Assembly (NCBI GenBank): GCA_015179025.1
Contig: WHUX01000459.1
Span: 1-25,110, forward strand
Length of the DNA stretch: 25,110 nucleotides
From: Terfezia claveryi
Taxonomy: Eukaryota; Ascomycota; Pezizomycetes; Pezizales; Pezizaceae
Direction of reading: 5' to 3'
Positions 1 through 6,822 of this stretch are shown here, piece by piece. The notes under the pieces are model-generated. The model did no database searches. It saw only the letters and a program-made list of their open reading frames with translations, and was not told the origin of the DNA. A program made the position numbers and the translations under genes. Every line of letters starts with the position of its first letter. Within the stretch, counting starts at the first letter, position 1.

Positions 1-263
1 TAGTAGTTCTAACGTCTTAGCCACTTCAGGGTGACCTGCAGCCAGGGTATCATGGTGTTCCTTAATCAGCTGCATCCGCAGCTCCCCTTCAGGTATATAG
101 AGCCGATCTAGGTGGTATAGGAGGCCGTCTTGGGTGGTGCACTCGGCTAGGGAAATCTTGGTGTGACGGCGCTGTCCAGACTCCACTGCGGCGATTATAT
201 CCTTAACCAGGTCGTCCTACGCATATGCCCATCGTATCCGCAGAAGGAGATCTACTTCGGGGT

Positions 264-369
264 TCGCTTCAGCTTTAGCATCAGCCTCAGCATCAGCATC
301 AGCCTCAGCATCAGCATCAGCATCAGCCTCAGCATCAGCATCAGCATCAGCATCAGCATCAGCCACAGC
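264..369 (-). repeat. Hexanucleotide repeat expansion inside pol (Ala-Asp/Ala-Glu tract)
   Basis: On the plus strand this is a run of AGCATC and AGCCTC units. Read in the pol frame it encodes alternating Ala-Asp and Ala-Glu dipeptides, about 17 in a row. The homologous linker in elements B, C and D has only three or four such dipeptides, so the tract expanded in this copy. Interruptions by AGCCTC units show it is not a pure microsatellite. Confidence 0.9.
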
Positions 370-682
370 AAGGCTATTGGCCGCCAGGTCGAGATTTTCA
401 GGTTTCAGTACCACCTGATTTTGGTACTTCAGCCTTTCATCCCCCCCTTTAGGGAGATCTCCTGATCTCCTGGTCAGTGCGTCTGGCTTACCCCCAGCTT
501 TTCCAGGCCGATACTTGATCTTGAAGTTGAACTGAGAGAGGAATTCCGACCACCTAACCTGCAGTCGGTTGAGCAGCTTGGTAGTTGTAAAATACTCAAG
601 GTTTTTGTGATCAGATAATACCTCGATAATTCCCTTGGCTGACTCCAGATGTGGCCTTCACTCCTTGAACGCCCTTACGATG

Positions 683-687
683 GCTAT
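683..687. repeat. Target-site duplication of element B, left copy (right copy 19524-19528)
   Basis: GCTAT lies directly before the B LTR terminus TGTAACG, and GCCAT lies directly after the other LTR terminus GTGACA at 19523. There is one C/T difference. The homologous uninterrupted site in element D (7513-7517) reads ATGGC on the sense strand, matching GCCAT. Confidence 0.8.
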
Positions 688-1244
688 TGTAACGACGGCT
701 CTGGGGGTAAGGCGACCAAGGGGTACGCCGGGGCAAGGGCAAGGCTAGGATAACACACACGTAGGAACGCTACGTGTGTGACCAGGGAGAGGCTGAGACA
801 GGAGGCAAGGGCAAGAGGCAAGAGGGGCAGAGGGCAGGGGACACGAGACACGCGGAAGCAGGTGCCGCGTGTGTCAAGGGAGGCAGCTGGGCTGCAAACA
901 CAAGGCGAGGCAAGGCAAGGACAGGAGGTTCGCAGGGTGGGCAGCAGGGCTGCAGAGTCGAGGCGAGACAAGGAGGTACACAAGGGAGATGCACCAACGT
1001 GGAAAGAAGCAAGGCCTTGTATTGGATATACAAGACGTTGGATGGAGATCCAACGAGAGGGCGGAGAGGGCAAGCTATATATACAGGATTCCTTCCTGGC
1101 TGGCTAAGGCCACCGGAAGGAATAAGGTTCCCGAGACCCCTTATCTCGGGAACAGAGATAACAACGATATCAATCAACAATAACGAGAGTCAGACGGAAT
1201 CCCGTCTGACTCTCAAACCCGGCTAGGAAAGGACGGTTGTGACA
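688..1244 (-). mobile_element. Element B 3' LTR
   Basis: The ends are TG...CA on the element strand. It contains a TATATATA box (1076-1083), the putative transcript 5' end ATCCAACGT (complement of 1035-1043), a perfect 13-bp-arm inverted repeat in U3 (1185-1214, arms GAGAGTCAGACGG) and an 11-bp-arm hairpin in U5 (754-780, loop GAACG). The long open frames on both strands here come from the pyrimidine-rich sense strand and are not considered genes. Confidence 0.94.
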
Positions 1245-1301
1245 CTATCCCCCCTTTAGGCTCGGAGCCTCAGCGACAAAAAACAAGGCGAAAGACAAGA
1301 C
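1245..1301 (-). other. Element B polypurine tract and end of 3' untranslated region
   Basis: The sense strand reads TAAAGGGGGGATAG immediately before the LTR start, a purine tract matching that of D at 9517-9525. It primes plus-strand DNA synthesis in this family. The remaining bases up to 1301 are 3' untranslated sequence (same CTTGCCTTGTTTT-like text as before the D 3' LTR), cut at 1301 by the insertion of C. The last five bases, AAGAC, are the left copy of C's target duplication. Confidence 0.85.
1297..1301. repeat. Target-site duplication of element C, left copy (right copy 13829-13833)
   Basis: AAGAC precedes the C LTR end at 1302 and an identical AAGAC follows the other LTR end at 13828. 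Joining across C restores the B 3' untranslated region, which can be recognised from the intact D counterpart around 9450-9490. Confidence 0.92.
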
Positions 1302-1875
1302 TGTAATATGGGCCCTGGGAACAAGGCGACCAAGGGGTACGCCGGGAAGAGGGCAGGGGCTAGGGCGAGACACACGTAGGAACGCTACGTGTATGACTAG
1401 GGGAATGCTGAGACGGGAGGCAAGGGCAAGAGGAAAGAGGGGCAGAGGGCAAGGGGCACGAGATACACGGAAGCAGTTGCCAGGTGTATCAAGGGAGGCA
1501 GCTGGGCTGCAAACACAAGGCGAGGCAAGGCAAGGACAGGAGGTTCGTGGGGTGGGCAGCAGGGCTGCAGAGTCGAGGCGAGACAAGGAGGTGCACAAGG
1601 GAGATGCACCAACGTGGAGAGAAACAAGGCCCTGTATTGGATATACAAGACGTTGGATGGGGATCCAACGAGAGGGCAGAGAAACGAAGATATATATACA
1701 TGATTCCAGGCCAAGGCCGTGGAAGGAATAAGCTTCCCGAGATTCTATCTCGGAAGCTAAGATAACAATCACCCATCGACGACACCCGAACAAGCCTGTT
1801 CGAGTATCAGAACAGCACGACACCCAAACAAGCCTGTTCGAGTGTCAAATCAAGACGAAGGACACGGTTGTGACA
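1302..1875 (-). mobile_element. Element C 3' LTR
   Basis: The boundaries are TGTAATATG at the left and GTTGTGACA at the right (TGTCACAAC on the element strand). Near the U3 start it holds two copies of an inverted repeat centred on CGAACA-AGCC-TGTTCG (about 1785-1850). It also has a TATATATA box near 1690, the putative transcript start complement ACGTTGGAT at 1650-1658, and the shared R-U5 sequence. It pairs with 13254-13828. Confidence 0.94.
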
Positions 1876-2076
1876 CTATTCCCCCTTTAGGCTGGAGCTC
1901 CAGCGACAGAGGCCTGGGCACAGCAACCGGCAAAATCAATACAGGAAACAACAACAAGTGCAAGAACGAGAACCCCAACTCCAAACAACAAAGACCCACC
2001 ACATGCGTCGCAGGTGACAACAGAGAAAAACAACAACAAGAACAAGGACAGGAACCCCAACTCAGACATGGGGAGA
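1876..2076 (-). other. Element C polypurine tract and 3' untranslated region
   Basis: The sense strand CTAAAGGGGGAATAG (1876-1890) lies against the LTR and is the plus-strand primer. Upstream, to the pol stop at 2077, is about 190 bp of untranslated sequence rich in GTT repeats, similar in character to the 3' regions of B and D. No gene is seen in it. Confidence 0.8.
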
Positions 2077-3848
2077 TCACTCAACCGGACGGGGCTTCCT
2101 CGGGTATCGCTGATGGAACAGGGAGACCAGATCCTGAGCATTTTCCAGGTCCTCAGCGGGTTGCCAGATAGCCTCCTCGTCCCCTACCCATTTAACCTTG
2201 TACTGCAGATGCCCATACCTCTTTTGCGAGTCCAGCACTTCCTCCACCTCCCATTCCTCTTCACCTTCGATAACCACTGGAGGGGGTGGGGGGTGTTTCT
2301 GCCCTGGGAGGGGATCGTCAGCCGCTGGCTCAATTTCCGATACGTGTACAACCGGGTGGTGTTTGATGTCCTTAGGGAACCTCAGTCGATAGGCATGAGT
2401 GCCCACAGTGGCCACCACCTTGAATGAACCCAGGAACTTATGATCGAGCTTGCGAGATGGCCGTTCCGTCTGGAAGTGCCTGCTGGAGAGCCACACCTTA
2501 TCTCCTGGCTGATACTTGGGGGCTGGCAACCGTGATCCATTGGCATATTCGGCTTGCCTGGCTTGCGCATATCTCAGCTCGGCTTTCAGGGTAGAGTGAA
2601 GTTCAGAAATCTGCGTGGCGAACTCCTTAGCTAGGGCATTCTCCCTGGCCTTGTGCAGAGGTGCCAGGGAGTCTACGAACTGAGGGTGCCAGCCATAATT
2701 GGCCAGGAATGGGGAGGTCTTCAGAGTCTCCGAAAAGTGGTTGTTGGCGGAGAATTCGCAGGTGGCCAGCAATGAAACCCAGTTATTCTGCTAGTAATTG
2801 ATGTACGCCCTCAGATATTGCTCCATGATGGCGTTCATACATTCTGACTGGCCATTAGTCTGAGGGTAGTATGCTGTAGACAGGTGTACTTCGATACCCA
2901 ACAGCTCACAGAATGTTTTCCAGAAGTCGGCAACGAACCGAGGGCCATGGTCTGAGACAATCGATGCTGGGAGGCCATGGTAACGGAAAACATTATCCAG
3001 GTAGAGGGATGCCAATTTGGGGGCTGAGCAGGTGTCTCGACAGGGTATCACATGCCTCATTTTCGTTAACCGATCCACTACCATCAAGATGGCGTTGAAT
3101 CCCGAGTCTTCCGGCAATCCGGTGACGAAGTCCATAGTCAGCTGTTGCCAGGGTTGTTCTGGGACTTCCAGGGGCTTCAGAGTACCATAAGGAGCGTGAC
3201 GTGTGGGTTTGGCATGCTTGCAGACATGGCAATTCCGTATGTACCGCTCCACTTCCTTCCGTTGGTCAATCTACGTATATTGCCTGGACAGCAACTCTAA
3301 CGTCTTAGCCACTCTAGGGTGACCCGCTGCTAGTGTGTCGTGGTGTTCCTTAATCAATCGCAGGCGTAGCTCATCATCTGCAGGCACGTAGAGGCGGTCC
3401 AGGTGATAGAGAAGGCCGTCCTAAGTCGTACACCCAGCTAGGGAAATCTTGGTGTGGCGGCACTGGCCAGAATCCACTGCAGCGATAATGTCTTTGGCCA
3501 GTGGGTCCTCCGCGTATGCCCTTTTTACCTGTTGTCGGAGATCACTTCCAGTATCTGCATCATCCTCGACATCCACGATCTCAGCTTCAGCCTCAGCCTC
3601 AGCCAGAACGTTGGCAGCCAGGTCAAGATTTTCTGGCTTCAGTACCACCTGGTTCTAGTATTTAAGCCTTTCATCCCCCCCCTTAGGGAGATCTCCTGAT
3701 CTCCTAGTCAGTGCGTCTGGTTTCCCACCAGCCTTTCCAGGCCGATACTTGATCTTGAAGTTGAATCGAGATAAGAACTCTGACCATCTAGCCTGCCGTC
3801 GGTTCAGCAGCTTAGTGGTGGTGAAGTACTCAAGATTCTTATGATCGG
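2077..3848 (-). pseudogene. pol: Element C pol, 3' half: RNase H end, integrase, chromodomain
   Basis: Read leftward from 3848: RNase H end ([20 protein letters not shown]), linker, integrase zinc-binding region (HHDTLAAGHP...CHVCKHAKP), DDE core, GPY/F-like module (DHKFLGSFKVV) and a C-terminal chromodomain (EEEWEVEEVLDSQKRY...WQPAEDLE), ending RYPRKPRPVE at 2077. The three acidic catalytic positions are visible as TMDFVTG, VSDHGPRF and NAIMEQY. Stops interrupt it at 3655-3657, 3421-3423, 3271-3273 and 2791-2793. Comparison with D shows these were CAG or TGG codons changed by one transition each. Open stretches of 231 aa (2077-2772) and 153 aa (2791-3252) remain. The chromodomain would direct integration to methylated-histone chromatin. 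Confidence 0.93.
3844..3848. repeat. Target-site duplication of element D, left copy (right copy 10086-10090)
   Basis: ATCGG precedes TGTCAC at 3849 and follows the far LTR end. Both sites are also preceded by G, so a 6-bp GATCGG duplication with a one-base-shorter LTR is formally possible. The 5-bp reading implies the last LTR base changed from A to G at 10085. Confidence 0.88.
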
Positions 3849-4404
3849 TGTCACAACCGTCCTTTCCCAGCCTAGTCTGACCTCGTTGTTGTTATTCATT
3901 GTTCCTTCTGGCATCACCTGTGAACTCAGGTGATAGCGTTGTTATCTCGGCTCCCGAGATAAGGGGTCTTGGGAACCTTATTCCTTCCGGTGGCCTTGGC
4001 CAGGAAGGAAGCCTGTATATATAGCTTGCTCTCTCCGCCCTCTCGTTGGATCCCCATCCAACGTCTTGTATATCCAATACAGGGCCTTGGTTCTCTCCAC
4101 GTTGGTGCATCTCCCTTGTGCACCTCCTTGCCTTGCCTCGCCTTGTCTCTGCAGCCCAGCTGCCTCCCTTGACACACGCGGCAACTGCTTCCGCGTGTCT
4201 CGTGTCCCTTGCCCTCTACCTCTCTTGCCTCTTGCCCTTGGCTTCCGTCTCAGCCTCCCCCTGGTTACACACGTAGCGTTCCTACGTGTGTCTTACCCTA
4301 GCCTTTCCCCCAATCACACACGTAGCGCTCCTACGTGTGCGATTGCCCCTTGCCACTTCCCCGGCGTACCTCTTGGTCGCCTTGTCCCCAGAGCCCTCGT
4401 TACA
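3849..4404 (+). mobile_element. Element D 5' LTR
   Basis: 556 bp from TGTCACAACCG to CGTTACA. U3 carries two inverted repeats: ATCACCTG/CAGGTGAT arms at 3913-3934 and TTATCTCGG/CCGAGATAA arms at 3942-3962. A TATATATA box lies at 4016-4023. About 33 nt downstream is ATCCAACGT (4056-4064), itself the right arm of a CGTTGGAT-CCCC-ATCCAACG hairpin (4044-4063). U5 has two hairpins with CACACGTAG/CTACGTGTG arms at 4267-4291 and 4317-4339. Confidence 0.95.
4016..4064 (+). promoter_or_regulatory. LTR core promoter of element D with putative transcript 5' end
   Basis: TATATATA (4016-4023) is the only strong TATA box in the LTR and is kept at the same place in all LTRs. The sequence 30-40 nt further on contains the conserved ATCCAACGT (4056-4064), a plausible start of R. 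Its position is inferred from TATA spacing and from complementarity to the primer-binding block; no transcript data were available. Confidence 0.6.
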
Positions 4405-4416
4405 CTACGTTGGATC
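4405..4416 (+). other. Primer-binding block of element D, probably for self-priming
   Basis: CTACGTTGGATC follows the LTR directly and is identical in all four elements, while the next bases differ. It does not begin with TGG at the usual 0-3 nt offset for a tRNA primer. Its ACGTTGGAT is the exact complement of ATCCAACGT at the predicted transcript start. Confidence 0.65.
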
Positions 4417-4440
4417 CTTTGGACCAACTGGTACGCAGTC

Positions 4441-5591
4441 ATGTCAGGAGCAGCTCTCCCACCACCCGCCGTCAGGTTCCAGACCTAGAGAAGCTCCCCT
4501 ATACCCTCAAGCTAGAACGAATTGAATGCCTATCATCGAGAAATCATCGACATCTTCGAGACCATGGATGCCATCGGGGCTGAACTCGGCAACAGCCTGG
4601 CCGTGGCTGAACAAAAATTGAGATCCGCCGACGAAGAGATCACAGTCCTCCAGACCGATCTCGACCATCTGAACCTTGCCCTGGCTAACGAACGGACTAC
4701 GGTCCAAAACCTCAGCCGCGCCCTAGGGAACCTTGCAATACCAACAGCAGCCTGTAGCAATAAGACCGAAAGCATTCCAACACCCCCCAAGTTCAATGGG
4801 GACCGGGTTCGCCTACGAGCCTGGAAAAATGCTGTCAATCTCAAGCTGAACGGGGATTCTGCCAGATTCCCGTCAGAACAACATCGACTGGCATACGTTT
4901 TCGCCTTGCTGGAGGGGAAAGCTTGCGACCAGATCCAGCCGTATGTCCTCGAAACCGGGATCAAGCTTGACGATATCTCGGCCCTTTTTACAATCCTGGA
5001 TAGGGCGTTCGGGGACCCCGATGCCGTTGGCACTGCCAGTAGGGCCCTCCGAGCCCTCAGGCAGAAAAACACCGATCTGTCCACTTATGTGGCAGAATTC
5101 TCGAGACTGGCAGCGGAGGTCCGATGGAATGACTAAATGACGAAATCCAGCAGGTCATGGTCAGCCTCCCGGAAGCCAAAACCCTCGACGAATTCATTGA
5201 CCAGGCTTCCCGAGTAGAACAGCGGATGTCCCGGCTCCGCAACCGCCCCACGTACAGGCCAGCACCCCGTCTCCCACAACCCCAGCATCAGCTATAGCAA
5301 CACCAACCACAGCAACCGACTCCCAAGCCTGCCCAAGTCCCAGCCTCGGCCAACAAACCCGCGCACCCCTCTCTCGTGGCAGGTGTTGCCGCGCCTATGG
5401 ACCTATCCACAGGTAGGCCACGGTTAACCCAGGAGGAGAGAGATCGCCGCCAGAATAATGGGCTATGTATAGCCTGTGGGAAGGCCGACCACTTCATTGC
5501 GGCTTGCCCCCTTCGAAAGAATCACTCCCTGGCCATACATGCGGTGTCCGAGACCCCAGAGGAGTCGGGAAAAGTGGAGTCCCTTGCCTAG
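4441..5591 (+). pseudogene. gag: Element D gag, broken by three stops and a 31-bp deletion
   Basis: The start ATG at 4441 matches the gag start of B (MSG...PPAxRFQT). TAG stops lie at 4486-4488 (TGG in B) and 4513-4515 (TTG in B), so the longest open stretch begins at the internal Met 4522. At about 5133, after EVRWND, 31 bp present in B are missing, which shifts the frame. The downstream part then has a TAG at 5295-5297 (CAG in B) and ends with the CCHC knuckle CIACGKADHFIAAC and ESLA-stop at 5591. The structure is an N-terminal coiled coil, a capsid-like region (FNGDRVRLRAWKNAV), a Gln/Pro-rich linker and a nucleic-acid-binding knuckle. It would form the particle shell if intact. Confidence 0.92.
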
Positions 5592-5611
5592 TTGCTGACA
5601 CTAGCAAGGGA
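5567..5611 (+). promoter_or_regulatory. Programmed -1 ribosomal frameshift signal (gag to pol), element D
   Basis: The heptamer GGGAAAA (5567-5573) sits in the gag frame as G GGA AAA. A 6-nt spacer GTGGAG follows, then a stem-loop with 8-bp arms TCCCTTGC (5580-5587) and GCAAGGGA (5604-5611), extendable through TAG/CTA past a bulged C. The gag stop is inside the hairpin. Slipping back one base opens the protease frame (GKSGV/GKVESLA alternatives). Confidence 0.85.
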
Positions 5612-6235
5612 CCTATCATGGGTCATTTATCTTTGTCTACGTTTTTCTTGCCTGCATCTATATCTGTTGATGAATCTCGCTTGTTTGGCGAGCATTTTGT
5701 AGTACCAATAACTGTTAAATTCAATAGTAAAACAGTGGTAACATCAGCTCTCATAAATTGTAGTGCTTCGGGGATAGCCTTAATTGATCAGACCTTCGTC
5801 AGTAAAAACTCCATACCAACCTCCAAGCTAAAGACCCCCCACCTTCTTAATGTCATTGACGGCCGCCCTATCTCTTCTGGGGCTATTACCCATCTCGTGT
5901 GTCTGCCCAGTGCCATTGGAGACCATTCGGAAGACCTCCCAATATTCGTGACCAAACTAAAATATCCAATTGTCCTTGGGATCCCCTTGCTCAGAATGCA
6001 TGATGTGTCAGTCAGCTTCGGCTCTTACACCTTGCAATTCAACAGCCATTATTGCAGAACAAACTGTGGAGGTCCAAAAATCACCGTCATGGGGCTATGT
6101 ACATTACCACCCCCGATAATCTACCCAACCCAGGTGGTACACCAGCCCGCGCACATCAATGCTGCTCACTGCCCTGCTTCCCTTGTTCCCCCGTTCCCCC
6201 TACTCCCCCTATTCAACCTCCCCCAAAGCCCCTGA
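5574..6235 (+). pseudogene. pol: Element D pol: aspartic protease region
   Basis: The -1 frame after the slippery site reads VADTSKGPIMGH, then a retropepsin-like domain ([48 protein letters not shown]). The catalytic loop is IDCGASG in A, B and C but INCSASG here: the active-site Asp is Asn and the Gly is Ser, both G-to-A changes, so the protease should be dead. The frame ends at 6235 in the proline-rich linker, while the downstream RT is in the next frame (overlapping open frame from 6052). The domain would cleave Gag and Pol polyproteins in particles. Confidence 0.9.
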
Positions 6236-6822
6236 ATATTAGCTTTATTGGGGTAGGGGCTTTCGCTTACCTCATAAGGAGACATAAGCTGAAGGCGCAT
6301 GCCCTTTCCATACATGAGGTGAACCTGGAAATCAACAAGATGCGACCTAAGGAGGAGTGGAAGGCCATGGTCCCGGAGGAATACCACGAGTTTATTGATC
6401 TGTTCTCGGAAAAAGCCGCGGAGAAGCTGGCGCCCCACCGACCATATGACCACACAATTCTGCTGGTAGAGGGTAAGACCCCCCCCTATGGGCCCCTCTA
6501 CGGAATGTCCCGGGTGGAGCTGGAGGCCCTGAAGAAATACTTGGAGGAAAACCTCAACAAGAGCTTCATTCGCCATAGCTCTTCACCAGTGGGTGCTCCA
6601 GTGCTTTTCGTGAAGAAATCGGACGGCTCTCTCCGGTTGTGTGTCGATTACCGGGGCCTAAACGAGATAACGGTCAAAAACAGGTACCCCTTACCCCTAA
6701 TCCAGGAGACATTAGCCAGGCTCTCCAAGGCCAAATGGTTCACCAAACTGGATTTAAAAGGGGCTTACAACCTGGTACGGATCGCCGAGGGGGAGGAGTG
6801 GAAAACTGCCTTCCGAACATGA
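6180..6822 (+). pseudogene. pol: Element D pol: reverse transcriptase N-terminal part
   Basis: This is in a different frame from the protease. After the proline-rich linker it reads [20 protein letters not shown], then the conserved fingers and palm start: [74 protein letters not shown]. The first catalytic Asp is in the KLDLKGAYN motif. It ends at TGA 6820-6822, where the other copies indicate an original CGA (Arg in the [10 protein letters not shown] motif). Translation would continue in the same frame into the next entry. Confidence 0.93.

Larger units (their letters stand above)
1..687 (-). pseudogene. pol: Element A pol fragment: RNase H C-terminus, linker, start of integrase
   Basis: Read leftward from 687, this continues the RNase H of the 19524-20194 segment. 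The RNase H motif SDHKNLEYF is followed by the connection [16 protein letters not shown] and the shared linker [14 protein letters not shown]. Next comes an expanded Ala-Asp/Glu tract, then the integrase N-terminal zinc-binding start (HHDTLAAGHP), which runs off the window edge. There are two in-frame stops. One is at 658-660, where the homologous codon in the other copies is TGG. The other is a TAG just after AYA near 208, at a glutamate codon in the other copies. The remaining integrase would lie outside the window. It is non-functional as seen. Confidence 0.88.

Noticed and set aside
264..369. CRISPR-like or tandem regulatory array
   Set aside because: The unit is a 6-bp coding repeat in the pol frame with no spacers.
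163..465. 100-aa plus-strand frame rich in Ser-Ile repeats
   Set aside because: It is the antisense of the Ala-Asp/Glu hexamer tract in pol.
688..1244. Long open frames on both strands in every LTR (for example 774-1226, 684-1073, 19053-19544, 4066-4488)
   Set aside because: The LTR sense strand is strongly pyrimidine-rich, so stop codons are rare. The open frame relates to gag differently in each element (in frame in C and D, out of frame in B), and no domain is seen.
3843..3848. 6-bp target duplication GATCGG for element D
   Set aside because: The other insertions have 5-bp duplications, and the 5' LTR ends TTACA. A single A to G change at 10085 explains the extra matching base.
4405..4416. 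tRNA primer-binding site starting at TGGATC
   Set aside because: TGG starts 6 nt into the conserved block, and the sequence after TGGATC differs between the four elements, so no shared tRNA complement longer than about 6 nt is possible. Kept only as an alternative.
4533..5084. 183-aa minus-strand frame (and its counterpart 18272-18841, 189 aa)
   Set aside because: Both are antisense shadows of the gag coiled-coil and capsid region. They are conserved only because gag is.
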